In this document: piece by piece, positions 34,606-43,784 of the stretch
How positions within the stretch are numbered: position 1 is the first letter of the stretch
How the letters are laid out: each line of letters begins with the position of its first letter
Origin: SZUA-430 sp964638635
GTDB taxonomy: Bacteria; Pseudomonadota; Alphaproteobacteria; Micropepsales; Micropepsaceae
Assembly: GCA_964638635.1 (NCBI GenBank)
Contig: CAZXAQ010000002.1
Span: forward strand, 55,486-119,485
Reading direction: 5' to 3'
Length of the DNA: 64,000 nucleotides
Made by a program: the position numbers and the translations under genes
Notes under the pieces: model-generated
What the model was told of the DNA's origin: nothing
Databases searched by the model: none
What the model saw: only the letters and a program-made list of their open reading frames with translations

Positions 34606-34634
34606 TTGACGCGCTCTGGGAACAACACTAGAAC
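34606..34634 (+). promoter_or_regulatory. lexA promoter (-35 TTGACG, -10 TAGAAC)
   Basis: TTGACG at 34606-34611 and TAGAAC at 34629-34634 are separated by 17 bp, a normal sigma-70 spacing. The -10 falls inside the first LexA box, so LexA binding would block RNA polymerase. This is the expected design for an autoregulated lexA gene. Confidence 0.7.
34620..34634 (-). promoter_or_regulatory. LexA (SOS) box 1, GTTC-N7-GTTC read on the minus strand
   Basis: The plus strand reads GAAC at 34620-34623 and GAAC at 34631-34634, spaced by exactly 7 bp. This is the direct repeat GTTC-N7-GTTC characteristic of alphaproteobacterial LexA when read on the other strand. It overlaps the -10 of the lexA promoter. 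Confidence 0.85.
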
Positions 34635-34645
34635 AAACACCGATT

Positions 34646-34660
34646 GTTCCGACTCTGTTC
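34646..34660 (+). promoter_or_regulatory. LexA (SOS) box 2, GTTC-N7-GTTC
   Basis: GTTC at 34646-34649 and GTTC at 34657-34660 with a 7-bp spacer give a perfect alphaproteobacterial LexA operator. It lies downstream of the promoter and about 21 bp before the lexA start. The two boxes face in opposite orientations, 11 bp apart, which could allow cooperative binding. Confidence 0.85.
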
Positions 34661-34681
34661 CTAGATGTAGGGCCTCACCCC

Positions 34682-35404
34682 ATGCTGACCCGCAAACAGT
34701 ACGACCTGCTGATGTTCATTCACGAGCGTCTTCGTGAAACCGGTGTCGCGCCTTCGTTCGACGAAATGAAGGAGGCGCTGGACCTCAAATCGAAGTCGGG
34801 GATCCACCGGCTGATCACGGCGCTGGAGGAGCGCGGGTTCTTGCGCCGCTTGGCGCACCGGGCGCGGGCGCTTGAGGTGATTAAGCTGCCGGAGAACTCG
34901 AACATGCCCAAACCGCGGGCGCGCACAGTGTCGGCAGCCGGGCACAAGCCAAGCCTCGGCGTCGTGGACGGCAGCGGTATTCGCGCACCCCACAGCAAGG
35001 CCTCCGGTTCGGGTGCGAAACGCATCATCGAGGTACCGATCATGGGCCGGATTGCGGCCGGTACGCCGATCGAAGCCTTGCAAAACGTCACCGACAACGT
35101 TGTGGTCGCTGAGGCGATGTTGGGATCGGGCGAGCATTTCGCGCTTGAGGTTACTGGCGACTCGATGATCAACGCGGGCATTTTGAACGGCGATACGGTT
35201 CTCATTCACCGCACCGATGACGCACAATCGGGCGATATCGTCGTCGCCCTCGTCGATGCGTCCGAAGCGACGTTGAAGCGGTTGCGCAAGCGCGGTTCAC
35301 AGATTGCGCTTGAGGCGGCCAATCCGGCTTATGAGACGCGCATCTTCGGGCCGGACCGGGTCAAGGTTCAAGGCAGGCTGATCGGACTCGTTCGGCGCTA
35401 CTGA
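34682..35404 (+). CDS. lexA: SOS response transcriptional repressor LexA
   Basis: 240 residues. The N-terminal winged-helix DNA-binding domain (LTRKQYDLLMFIHERLRETG, SFDEMKEALDLKSKSGI) is followed by a long linker and the S24 peptidase domain with the Ala-Gly cleavage site (GRIAAGTPIEA), catalytic Ser (TGDSMINAGIL) and catalytic Lys (ATLKRLRKR). RecA-stimulated self-cleavage at the Ala-Gly bond induces the SOS regulon. Two perfect LexA boxes in its own promoter show autoregulation. Its 3' end overlaps convergent comEC by 7 bp. Confidence 0.97.
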   Translation: MLTRKQYDLLMFIHERLRETGVAPSFDEMKEALDLKSKSGIHRLITALEERGFLRRLAHRARALEVIKLPENSNMPKPRARTVSAAGHKPSLGVVDGSGIRAPHSKASGSGAKRIIEVPIMGRIAAGTPIEALQNVTDNVVVAEAMLGSGEHFALEVTGDSMINAGILNGDTVLIHRTDDAQSGDIVVALVDASEATLKRLRKRGSQIALEAANPAYETRIFGPDRVKVQGRLIGLVRRY

Positions 35405-37566
35405 GCCGACCACGGCCGTCTGCCGCGTTCACGCTCGACAGATGTCCAGCGGATTTGATCGCTGCCGAGCCAGGCGGCGACGGCACCCTCGCGGCTGAGG
35501 GATTCTCGCGTTACGGCGAGCGTTGCAGCGTTGCACGGCGGTGCCCATCCGCGCGTAAGGTCGACGAGGATGGACGCAGTGCTGCAGTCCTCGGCGATGG
35601 CCTCCACACTCCAGGCGACGACGACGCGCTTTTCTGAGTTCCCTTGAATGCGGGCGATGCAGCCGAGACTGTCGCACGCGAACCCCCTGCCCTCCCCTTC
35701 CGGCACCGCGTCGGCTGGCTCTCTTTGGTCGCCGTCGCGGCGGAGCCAGATCTCGGCGTCGAATCGCCCACGGCGCGATGACATAAGTTGTAGGCGGCCG
35801 GACGCATCGCGAACGGCTACGTTCGAACCGTCACCGGCGATCAGAACGTCCGGCGGCGAAGCCATCAGTGCAACGGCAAGACCGGCGGCTATCGGGACCG
35901 CACCGAGCCAACGCCAAGACGCCTGCCAGATCGCGAGCCAAAGGCCGCCAAGCCCGACAAGCACCAAACCCTCTACCGGCCAAGCCGCGACCGACTGCGC
36001 GGCACCAGGCCATGCGGCGACCCAGTGCGCGACGGCAAGCATCGCCTCTATGCCTTCGCTCATGACGGCAAGGGGTATGTTCTCAAGACCGAAGGGCATG
36101 AGCACGAGAGCGAGAACGCCGGCCGGCATGATGATGAAGCTCACGATGGGCGTGACGATGACGTTCGCGACGACGCCGTAATCGGCGAAGCGGTTGAAGT
36201 GGTACGCCGCGAATGGCGCAGTCGCCAGACCCGCGATGAAGCTTGTCGCCGCAGCTGCAGCAATCATGCGTCCGGCGCGGAGGAGTATTCCAGGCTGCTC
36301 GGCGTCGGGGATGCGCCGCGCATTCCACCATTCATAGGCGGCGATCAGGGCAACCACTGCGGCAAAGGACATCTGAAAGCTTGGGTCGATCCAAGCTTCG
36401 GGCGTGAGTGCCAACACGACGACCGCCGCGATGGCGACCGTGCGCATCGTGAGAGCCGAGCGATCGAAGATGATTGCGATCAAGGCCACCGCGATCATCA
36501 CAAACGAGCGTTGCGTCGGCACCGACGCGCCGCTGAGCAACAGGTACGCCGCTGAAGCGACAAGGGCAGCGCCGGCGGACCACTTCTTGACGGGATAGTT
36601 TAGGGAAACGGCCGGCAGCAACGCGAAGATCAGCCGGAGCGCCGCGAAAAATCCGAACCCGGCGAGCGCCATGTGCAAGCCCGAAATCGACAGCAAATGG
36701 GCGAGGCTGGAGTCGCGCATAGCCTCGTTGTCTTCTTCGCTGATGAGGCCGCGCTCACCCGTCAGAAAGGCCGCGCCGATCGGCCCCGCGCGCGGCGACA
36801 TGGCAGTGATAATGCGATCGCTTACGGTGCGGCGGAAGTGGTTGATGCGATCGGCCCATGTTTCGGCTGTCGTGGGCGGCCGCGGCGGTTCGATGTGCTT
36901 GACCGGCTTCAGCGAGAAACCGACCGCTCCCGTTCCCTCGAACCAGAGCTTGCGGCCGAAATCGAAGGCGCCGGGGGCCACGGGTGCCGGCAACGGGCGC
37001 AGCTGCGCGCGAATCTCGACCCAATCGCCCGGATTGACCTGATCCGTCAGCTTCGCGACCGAGACGCGAATGCGGATCGGCACGCTGTGCGGCGCAGGCG
37101 CGATGCGGAAGACGTCGAGCCATAGCCGCGTGCGACCCTTCTCGGTAGGCTCCAGGCGTTCGACGCGCGCTGTTATCGTGACGGCTCGCGTTTCGCTGTC
37201 GAGGATCGGCGTGTCGATCACGCCCGCGCGGAGAACCACGAGTGCAAACCCGACCGTGATGGCGGCAACGCATGCCGATGCCGAAGCGGCGGCGGCGCTA
37301 TCAGAGCGCAGCGCGAGGAGCCAAGCAGTCACCCCTGCAACAGCCACCAAGGCGGATGTCAGCGGCGGTTCGTTTGGAAGCGCGAAATAGAAACCGATTC
37401 CAAGCCCCATGAGGGCCGGTGCGAACAAGCCGCGGCGCAGCGCGTCGGCTTGCCATCCGGCTGTCACGAGCGCCGGAACCGCGCGCACCACCGACAGCGC
37501 GGACGCCGTCGCATCCCGCCAATAGAAGCGGCGCAGTTTGTCGCCTTGCCCAACGGCCTCGCCCAA
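35398..37566 (-). CDS. comEC: ComEC/Rec2-family DNA-uptake channel-like membrane protein
   Basis: 722 residues. An N-terminal membrane region with the ComEC N domain (RVERLEPTEKGRTRLWLDV), then the ComEC/Rec2 transmembrane core (AHLLSISGLHMALAGFG is the family signature, about residues 290-310), about eight or more helices. The C-terminal domain lacks the HxHxDH metal motif of the metallo-beta-lactamase-like domain of Bacillus ComEC, so the nuclease part is degenerate or absent. The start is inferred as TTG 37566; no ATG or GTG lies before the conserved region. It diverges from gltX by 61 bp and overlaps lexA. Confidence 0.88.
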   Translation of the reverse strand: MGEAVGQGDKLRRFYWRDATASALSVVRAVPALVTAGWQADALRRGLFAPALMGLGIGFYFALPNEPPLTSALVAVAGVTAWLLALRSDSAAAASASACVAAITVGFALVVLRAGVIDTPILDSETRAVTITARVERLEPTEKGRTRLWLDVFRIAPAPHSVPIRIRVSVAKLTDQVNPGDWVEIRAQLRPLPAPVAPGAFDFGRKLWFEGTGAVGFSLKPVKHIEPPRPPTTAETWADRINHFRRTVSDRIITAMSPRAGPIGAAFLTGERGLISEEDNEAMRDSSLAHLLSISGLHMALAGFGFFAALRLIFALLPAVSLNYPVKKWSAGAALVASAAYLLLSGASVPTQRSFVMIAVALIAIIFDRSALTMRTVAIAAVVVLALTPEAWIDPSFQMSFAAVVALIAAYEWWNARRIPDAEQPGILLRAGRMIAAAAATSFIAGLATAPFAAYHFNRFADYGVVANVIVTPIVSFIIMPAGVLALVLMPFGLENIPLAVMSEGIEAMLAVAHWVAAWPGAAQSVAAWPVEGLVLVGLGGLWLAIWQASWRWLGAVPIAAGLAVALMASPPDVLIAGDGSNVAVRDASGRLQLMSSRRGRFDAEIWLRRDGDQREPADAVPEGEGRGFACDSLGCIARIQGNSEKRVVVAWSVEAIAEDCSTASILVDLTRGWAPPCNAATLAVTRESLSREGAVAAWLGSDQIRWTSVERERGRRPWSAQ

Positions 37567-37627
37567 GGCTTCTACCCCATGCTAAGCAAACTCAACGCGA
37601 AATCTGATCCAAAGTTCAACCCGCCCC

Positions 37628-39028
37628 ATGAGCATCGTCACACGCTTTGCCCCGTCTCCCACTGGCTACCTCCATATCGGCGGCGCCAGGACGGCGCTCT
37701 TCAATTGGCTCTACGCGCGCCACACGGGCGGAACGTTTCGCCTGCGGATCGAAGACACCGACCGGCAACGATCGACGCCTGCCGCGATCGAGGCGATTTT
37801 GGAGGGTATGGGCTGGTTGGGGCTAAATTGGGACGATGAGGTCGTCTATCAGTTCGCGCGGGCGGAGCGGCATGCGGAGGTGGCCAAGCAGCTGTTGGCG
37901 CATGGCCGGGCCTACCACTGCTATGCTTCCCCCGAAGAGCTTGAGGCGATGCGTGAAGACCAACGCGCCAAGGGTAAGCCGATCCGGTATGACGGGCGCT
38001 GGCGGGACAAGACCGCAACCGACCTGAAGCCGAATGTGCCCCCGGTCGTTCGCATCAAGGCGCCACAGTCGGGCGAGACAATCATTCACGACAAGGTCCA
38101 GGGGGACGTGCGGTTCGCCAACGACGTGCTCGACGACTTCATCCTGCTCAGGTCCGATGGGACGCCGACCTATATGCTCTCGGTGGTCGTGGACGATTTC
38201 GACATGGGGGTTACCCATATCATTCGCGGCGACGACCACCTGACCAATGCGGCCCGGCAGCGGCAGATCATCGATGCCATGGGTTGGCCGGTACCGACCT
38301 ATGCGCACCTGCCCTTGCTCCACGGCGAAGACGGCCAAAAGCTCTCGAAGCGCCACGGCGCACTTGGCATTCATGAGTACAAGGATCTCGGCTATCTGCC
38401 GGAAGCCATGCGCAACTATCTGCTGCGGCTTGGCTGGAGCCATGGCGATGACGAGATGATCTCGACAGAGCAGGCCATCGCCTGGTTCAACTTGGACAAC
38501 ATCGGCCGCAGCCCCGCGCGCGTCGACTTCAAGAAGCTCGACAATTTGAACGGGCACTACATGCGCGAGGCGAGCGACGTCGTGCTGGCCGACGCGACAC
38601 TTGCCCTGTTGAAGTCCAAGGGTGCCGCGACCGGCGGCGATTTGGCCGAGAAGCTTGTCCTGGCGATGCCCGGTCTGAAGGAGCGGGCCAAGACGCTGGT
38701 CGAGCTTGCGGATGGGGCGACCTATTTGCTCGCAAAGCGACCGCTTAGCCTGGACGACAAGGCGCAGAAGCTGCTGACACCCGAGGCGCGGAGCATTTTG
38801 GGCGGCGTCGGCAAGGCGCTTGAGGCCAGCTCTGACTGGTCCGCAGGGGCGCTGGACGCGGCCGCACGGGCCTATGCGGAGCAGAACGGCCTGAAGCTGG
38901 GGGCGGTCGCACAGCCGCTGAGAGCGGCCCTGACGGGCCGCACGACGTCGCCGGGGATATTCGATGTGCTGGCGGTGCTTGGAAAAGCAGAATCCCTGGC
39001 GCGGATTGCCGACCAAGCTCACGGGTAA
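37628..39028 (+). CDS. gltX: Glutamyl-tRNA synthetase
   Basis: 466 residues, class Ib synthetase. The HIGH signature appears as HIGG (SPTGYLHIGGARTALFNWL) and the KMSKS loop as KLSKR (QKLSKRHGALG). Both are the usual GluRS variants. The C-terminal anticodon-binding half is complete. The protein charges tRNA-Glu (and, in bacteria lacking GlnRS, also tRNA-Gln, then amidated by GatCAB). The start lies 61 bp from the divergent comEC. Followed by gltA after 131 bp. Confidence 0.97.
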   Translation: MSIVTRFAPSPTGYLHIGGARTALFNWLYARHTGGTFRLRIEDTDRQRSTPAAIEAILEGMGWLGLNWDDEVVYQFARAERHAEVAKQLLAHGRAYHCYASPEELEAMREDQRAKGKPIRYDGRWRDKTATDLKPNVPPVVRIKAPQSGETIIHDKVQGDVRFANDVLDDFILLRSDGTPTYMLSVVVDDFDMGVTHIIRGDDHLTNAARQRQIIDAMGWPVPTYAHLPLLHGEDGQKLSKRHGALGIHEYKDLGYLPEAMRNYLLRLGWSHGDDEMISTEQAIAWFNLDNIGRSPARVDFKKLDNLNGHYMREASDVVLADATLALLKSKGAATGGDLAEKLVLAMPGLKERAKTLVELADGATYLLAKRPLSLDDKAQKLLTPEARSILGGVGKALEASSDWSAGALDAAARAYAEQNGLKLGAVAQPLRAALTGRTTSPGIFDVLAVLGKAESLARIADQAHG

Positions 39029-39159
39029 TCCACGGCCCCGGTTGGTCCGGCAATTGGCTTTTTCCGCCAATTCCTGCTTAAACTCGCTTGAAAATATTGC
39101 AGCGCACAATTGGACCGGCTAACCCCGGAAACCGGTGCCCACGTCCTAAGGAGATCGCC

Positions 39160-40473
39160 ATGCCCAAGCCCCCCTTCGCCTCGAAGCCCGGCGGCACGGC
39201 CACCGTTATCGTCGGCAACAAGAACATCCAGCTTCCGGTGTCGCGCGGGACGATCGGCCCCGATGTGGTCGATGTGCGCAAGCTCTACACGGAAGGCGAC
39301 ATTTTCACCTACGACCCCGGCTTCACATCGACGGCGAGCTGCGAAAGCGCGATCACTTACATCGACGGCGATGAGGGCGTGCTGCTCTATCGCGGTTATC
39401 CGATCGAGCAGCTGGCCGAACAGAGCGACTTCATCGAAGTTTGCTATCTGCTGCTGCATGGCGAACTGCCGAGTTCCGCGCAGCTGCAGACGTTCCGGAA
39501 CGCGATCACGCGCCACACGATGGTGCACGAGCAGATCAGCATGTTCTTCCGCGGTTTCCGCCGCGACGCACATCCGATGGCGGTGATGTGCGGTGTGGTG
39601 GGTGCGCTCTCGGCGTTCTATCACGACTCCACCGACATCAACGATCCGATGCAACGCACGATCGCGAGCCATCGCATGATCGCAAAGATGCCGACCATCG
39701 CTGCGATGGCGTACAAATATTCGATCGGTCAGCCGTTCATCTATCCGCGCAACGACCTTAGCTATTCCGAGAACTTCTTGCGCATGTGCTTTGCGGTGCC
39801 GGCGGAGGATTACAAGTCCAATCCCGTGCTGGCGCGCGCGCTTGATCGCATCTTCATCTTGCATGCCGACCACGAGCAGAACGCGTCGACGTCGACGGTG
39901 CGTCTGGCCGGTTCGTCAGGCGCCAACCCGTTCGCGTGTATCGCGGCCGGCATCGCCTGCCTTTGGGGTCCTGCGCATGGCGGCGCCAATGAGGCGGCGC
40001 TCAAGATGCTTGAGGAAATTGGTTCGGTCAGCCGGATCCCCGAGTATGTCGCACGGGCCAAAGATAAAAACTCCGGCTTCCGTCTGATGGGCTTCGGACA
40101 CCGCGTGTACAAGAATTACGATCCGCGCGCGAAGGTGATGCAGAAGACCTGTCATGAAGTGCTGGATGAACTCGGCGTTCGCAACGACCCGCTGCTGCAG
40201 GTGGCGATGGAGCTTGAGAAGATCGCCCTCAACGATCCGTACTTCGTCGAGAAAAAGCTTTATCCGAACATCGACTTCTATTCGGGCATTACGCTGAAGG
40301 CGTTGGGCTTCCCGACGTCGATGTTCACCGCGCTGTTCGCACTTGCCCGCACGGTGGGCTGGATCGCGCAGTGGGCCGAGATGATCGAAGACCCCAGCCA
40401 GAAAATCGGGCGGCCGCGCCAGCTCTATGTCGGCGCCCCGCGGCGCGATTACGTGCCGGTGGCCAAGCGGTAG
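39160..40473 (+). CDS. gltA: Citrate synthase
   Basis: 437 residues, type II (hexameric, NADH-sensitive) citrate synthase. The active-site His residues are in LHADHEQNASTSTVR and MGFGHRVYKNYDPRA, with the Asp in YPNIDFYSG. It condenses oxaloacetate and acetyl-CoA. ATG 39160 is chosen because of the strong RBS AAGGAGA at 39148-39154; upstream in-frame starts have no conserved sequence. Its stop lies 3 bp from the stop of convergent lpxB, with no room for a terminator. Confidence 0.97.
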   Translation: MPKPPFASKPGGTATVIVGNKNIQLPVSRGTIGPDVVDVRKLYTEGDIFTYDPGFTSTASCESAITYIDGDEGVLLYRGYPIEQLAEQSDFIEVCYLLLHGELPSSAQLQTFRNAITRHTMVHEQISMFFRGFRRDAHPMAVMCGVVGALSAFYHDSTDINDPMQRTIASHRMIAKMPTIAAMAYKYSIGQPFIYPRNDLSYSENFLRMCFAVPAEDYKSNPVLARALDRIFILHADHEQNASTSTVRLAGSSGANPFACIAAGIACLWGPAHGGANEAALKMLEEIGSVSRIPEYVARAKDKNSGFRLMGFGHRVYKNYDPRAKVMQKTCHEVLDELGVRNDPLLQVAMELEKIALNDPYFVEKKLYPNIDFYSGITLKALGFPTSMFTALFALARTVGWIAQWAEMIEDPSQKIGRPRQLYVGAPRRDYVPVAKR

Positions 40474-40476
40474 CGA

Positions 40477-41667
40477 TTAGGCGGCACCCTTCGACGCCGC
40501 TTTCTCTTTGGGCTCGTTGAGAAGCTTTAGAACGGCGCGCGCGGCACGCAGGCTGGGCCGCTCGTCGCCCAGTCCAAGCGCCTTCACCGCCTCGGCCGAT
40601 GCCGTGACCTGCGTGATGCGCGCCGAGGGATTGGTTAGCAGCTTCACGAGTTCGTCCGAGAGGTTCTCGGCCGTGCATTCCGCCTGTACGAATTCGGGAA
40701 TCGCTTCGCGCTTCAGGATCAGATTGACCAGCGTGATGTAGGGAACCTTGATGTAGCGCCGCGCGATTGCGGCCGTCAGATGGCCGACCCGGTAGCCGAT
40801 GACCATGGGTGTCGCGGCGAGCGCCAATTCGGTCGAGACGGTGCCTGAGGCCGCAAGCGCCGCATCGGCGGCTTCGAAAGCACCGAATTTGTCCTGCTGA
40901 TCCTCCGTCACGAGGATGTCGCGGCCCCATTCCGCCACGAGACGTCTAACGCGGGTTGCGACGGTCGGAACTGTCGGAACGACGATTCTGAGAGGCCCGG
41001 TTGCCGCTTCGGTCTGCTCGACGGCGCCACGAAATACCGGCCAAAGGAAGCGGACTTCGCTGACGCGGCTTCCCGGTAAGAGGACCAAGAGCTTTTCGTC
41101 GGGCTTGATGCCGTGGCGCGCGCGAAAGGCCGCGCCGCCCCCCGGCGGCGGGACGCGTTCCACGACGGGGTGACCGACAAAGGTCGCGGGCAAACCAACG
41201 TTGGCGAAGAACGGAACTTCGAACGGCAACAGGCAAAGGACGTGATCGAAGAACTTCGCCATCTTGGCGGCGCGCTTCGGCCGCGAGGCCCAAACCTGCG
41301 GCGCGACATAGTCGATGAGCTTCAGGTCCGGATCGCGCTTGCGTATTCGCTTGGCGACATTGTGGGTGAAGTCCGGGCTGTCGATCACCACAACGATGTC
41401 CGGCTTCTGGCGGATCGCAAAGTTCGCTGCTTGACGCATTCGCATGAGAATCCTCGGCAGGCGCGGCACGACCTCGCGCAGGCCCATGACCGACGTGTCG
41501 TCGAGCGAGAACAGGCTTTGGAGCCCCGCCGCGCGCATCTGCGCGCCGCCCACGCCGACGATCCGTAAGCCTGCGGGTGCGAGTTGCCTCAGCCCCTCGA
41601 TCAATTGACCGCCGAGTGCGTCGCCCGACGGTTCGCCCGCGACGAGCATGATGGTCTTTGTGGTCAT
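40477..41667 (-). CDS. lpxB: Lipid-A-disaccharide synthase
   Basis: 396 residues of glycosyltransferase family 19. Typical N-terminus VAGEPSGDALGGQLI, middle RGPxR-like segments (APQVWASRPKRAAKM), LLPGSRVSEVRFLWPVF, and a C-terminal catalytic region (AASGTVSTELALAATPMVIGYR). It couples UDP-2,3-diacylglucosamine to lipid X to give the lipid A disaccharide. Last gene of the rpsB-to-lpxB cluster. Its start overlaps the lpxI stop by 4 bp. Confidence 0.96.
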   Translation of the reverse strand: MTTKTIMLVAGEPSGDALGGQLIEGLRQLAPAGLRIVGVGGAQMRAAGLQSLFSLDDTSVMGLREVVPRLPRILMRMRQAANFAIRQKPDIVVVIDSPDFTHNVAKRIRKRDPDLKLIDYVAPQVWASRPKRAAKMAKFFDHVLCLLPFEVPFFANVGLPATFVGHPVVERVPPPGGGAAFRARHGIKPDEKLLVLLPGSRVSEVRFLWPVFRGAVEQTEAATGPLRIVVPTVPTVATRVRRLVAEWGRDILVTEDQQDKFGAFEAADAALAASGTVSTELALAATPMVIGYRVGHLTAAIARRYIKVPYITLVNLILKREAIPEFVQAECTAENLSDELVKLLTNPSARITQVTASAEAVKALGLGDERPSLRAARAVLKLLNEPKEKAASKGAA

Positions 41668-42494
41668 GCGCCCAAACTTTCCGCACAGACAAAGAGGCCG
41701 AGGTCGTCCGCTCGGGCGCGCACGGCTGCCTCATCGACGACGACGCTGCGTCCGGCCTCGACCAAAATGCCAGCAAGGCCTGCCTTCGCGGCGTTGACGA
41801 CCGTGCTCTCACCGATGGCCGGCGGGTCGATGGTCGGCAGTTGGGTTGGCGTCATTGCTTTGACCAGAATTGCGGCCGGGCGTTTGGCAGGCGGAAGCGC
41901 TTGCAGCATGGCATCGGTGCCGGAACGCGTTTCCCTTGCAATCACCGTGCCGTTTTCGACCACCACAGCTTGGCCTTGCTTTGTCGCGCCGTGCTGTTTG
42001 GCCAGCGTCAGCGCCCCCTGAAACGTCTTGCGTATGGCCGGTGCCGCCTCGGTCTTCGTTAGGCATCCGGCTCGGGCCGACAGTGTTGGTGCCGCGTCAA
42101 GCGGCGACACGATCCGAAAGCCGCGCACGGTAAACATGTTCGAGATTGCCCGGTGGAGCGTGTCGTCACTGCGGCCGAACATGCCGAGAATACGCAGCAT
42201 GAACTCAAGACCGCCCAGGTCCGGGCGCAGTTTGATGTTGCGGCCGTCGGGGCGTTGGAACTTACCCGCAAAGGCGATGTCGGCGCAGCGCTGGCGCTTC
42301 AGTTCGGCGATGATTGCGCCGATCTTGCTGATGGCGATGCGCGTGTGCTTCACCGATGAAGGCATTGCTTCGGCAAACTCGTCGATTGCGATGACGTGCG
42401 ATGCCCTGCCCGACTGTTCGCTGGCGCGCACGAGTTCGAGCGGAAGAGCGCCCGCGCCCGCGATGATACCGAGCTTCGGCAAGGACGGCGTCAC
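41664..42494 (-). CDS. lpxI: UDP-2,3-diacylglucosamine pyrophosphatase LpxI
   Basis: 276 residues, the LpxI (DUF1009) family. Features are LGIIAGAGALPLELV at the N-terminus, the central SKIGAIIAELKRQRCADIAFAGK segment, and a C-terminal Asp/Pro-rich part (DPPAIGESTVVNAAKAGLAG). It cleaves UDP-2,3-diacylglucosamine to lipid X, replacing LpxH in most alphaproteobacteria. It lies between lpxA and lpxB and overlaps each by 4 bp, which fits its place in the pathway. Confidence 0.95.
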   Translation of the reverse strand: MTPSLPKLGIIAGAGALPLELVRASEQSGRASHVIAIDEFAEAMPSSVKHTRIAISKIGAIIAELKRQRCADIAFAGKFQRPDGRNIKLRPDLGGLEFMLRILGMFGRSDDTLHRAISNMFTVRGFRIVSPLDAAPTLSARAGCLTKTEAAPAIRKTFQGALTLAKQHGATKQGQAVVVENGTVIARETRSGTDAMLQALPPAKRPAAILVKAMTPTQLPTIDPPAIGESTVVNAAKAGLAGILVEAGRSVVVDEAAVRARADDLGLFVCAESLGA

Positions 42495-43297
42495 GCGCTG
42501 TCGCGGTTCTCGCGGTCCGGCATGCAGAGCGGGCGGTTGCCGCCGGCGCGGACGAAATTGACGATGTCCATCACCTCGGGCCTGTTCGCAAACAGTTCGG
42601 CGACGTCGGCGAGACGCTCTTGGAAAGTGCCTTCTTGCGCAAAGAGGAGCCGGTAGGCGTTGCGGAGTTCGTGGATCTGCTCGCGCGAGAAGCCGCGACG
42701 TTTCAAGCCCACGAGATTAAGGCCCGCAAGATGCGCGCGGTTGCCCATGACGGAGCCGTAAGGGATCAGGTCACCCTCAAGGCCCGCCATGCCGCCGACG
42801 AAGGCGTGCTTGCCGATGCGGCTGAACTGGTGGACGGCCGCGCCGCCGCCAAGCCATACAAAATCGTCGACGACGACGTGGCCGCCGATCATGGCGTTGT
42901 TCGCGAACACGCAGTTGCTGCCGACCTGACAGTCGTGGGCGACGTGGCTGTCGGCCATGAACATACAGTTGTCACCGACGCGCGTGACGCCGGTGCCCTT
43001 CGCGGTGCCCGGGTTCATCGTCATGTGTTCACGGATAATGTTGTTGGCACCGATGATGAGATCGGTTTCCTCGCCCTGGTAGGCGAGGCTTTGCGGCGGC
43101 TGGCCCAGCGACGCAAACGGATAGACCACCGTGCCCTTGCCGATTGTGGTCCGGCCGTCGACGCAGACGTGATTGATGAGGCGCACGTTCTCGTGCAGCG
43201 TCACTTTCGGGCCGACGATGCAGAACGGGCCGATTTCGACGGTCTCGTGAACCTTGGCCGTCGGGGCGATGACCGCCGTGGGATGTACTCTAGTCAT
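42491..43297 (-). CDS. lpxA: Acyl-ACP:UDP-GlcNAc O-acyltransferase LpxA
   Basis: 268 residues of left-handed parallel beta-helix built from hexapeptide repeats, with the active-site His in DSHVAHDCQVGSN and the C-terminal helical domain (RGFSREQIHELRNAYRLLF). It starts lipid A synthesis by 3-O-acylation of UDP-GlcNAc. It overlaps fabZ by 8 bp and lpxI by 4 bp, so all are translated together. Confidence 0.96.
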   Translation of the reverse strand: MTRVHPTAVIAPTAKVHETVEIGPFCIVGPKVTLHENVRLINHVCVDGRTTIGKGTVVYPFASLGQPPQSLAYQGEETDLIIGANNIIREHMTMNPGTAKGTGVTRVGDNCMFMADSHVAHDCQVGSNCVFANNAMIGGHVVVDDFVWLGGGAAVHQFSRIGKHAFVGGMAGLEGDLIPYGSVMGNRAHLAGLNLVGLKRRGFSREQIHELRNAYRLLFAQEGTFQERLADVAELFANRPEVMDIVNFVRAGGNRPLCMPDRENRDSA

Positions 43298-43784
43298 TGG
43301 TGCTTGCCGGCCTTCCTGCTTTGTCCATGATCATGGCGCTGTATTCCGCTTCAGCGCAGAGTTTTCCGTCGACATAGGCTTCGCCTGTAAAGCGCCACAC
43401 GGGCGCACGGGCCCGCTGCAGCTTCACCGGGATGCGCAAAAGGTCGCCCGGAACGACCGGGTGACGGAAGCGGGCCTTATCGATCGACATGAAGTAGACG
43501 AGTTTGTCCGCAGCATTCGCATTCATCGAATACATGACGAGCGCGCCTGCGGTTTGCGCCATCGCCTCGACGATCATGACACCCGGCATCACCGGGTGGC
43601 CGGGGAAGTGGCCCAGGAAAACCGGGTCGCTGATCGACACGGCGCGAATGCCGGTCGCGCTTAGGTTCGGCACGATGTCGACCATCTTGTCGATCAAGAG
43701 CATCGGCGGGCGATGCGGCAACAGCTCCATCAGCCGCTTTGTGTCCGCGGCCGGAAGATCACTCTTTTCCTGCGTCGCGCTCAT
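43290..43784 (-). CDS. fabZ: 3-hydroxyacyl-ACP dehydratase FabZ
   Basis: 164 residues, hotdog fold. The catalytic His is in LGHFPGHPVMPGV and the Glu in MIVEAMAQTAG; the N-terminal LLPHRPPMLLID is conserved. It dehydrates 3-hydroxyacyl-ACP, competing with LpxA/LpxD for the same acyl-ACP, which explains its place in the lpx operon. The start overlaps lpxD by 26 bp. The C-terminus is full length. Confidence 0.96.
   Translation of the reverse strand: MSATQEKSDLPAADTKRLMELLPHRPPMLLIDKMVDIVPNLSATGIRAVSISDPVFLGHFPGHPVMPGVMIVEAMAQTAGALVMYSMNANAADKLVYFMSIDKARFRHPVVPGDLLRIPVKLQRARAPVWRFTGEAYVDGKLCAEAEYSAMIMDKAGRPASTND

Noticed and set aside
39052..39072. Inverted repeat AATTGGC-N7-GCCAATT after gltX as a terminator
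   Set aside because: The T-run is in the loop, not after the stem, and the gap also has to hold the gltA promoter; no support beyond the dyad.
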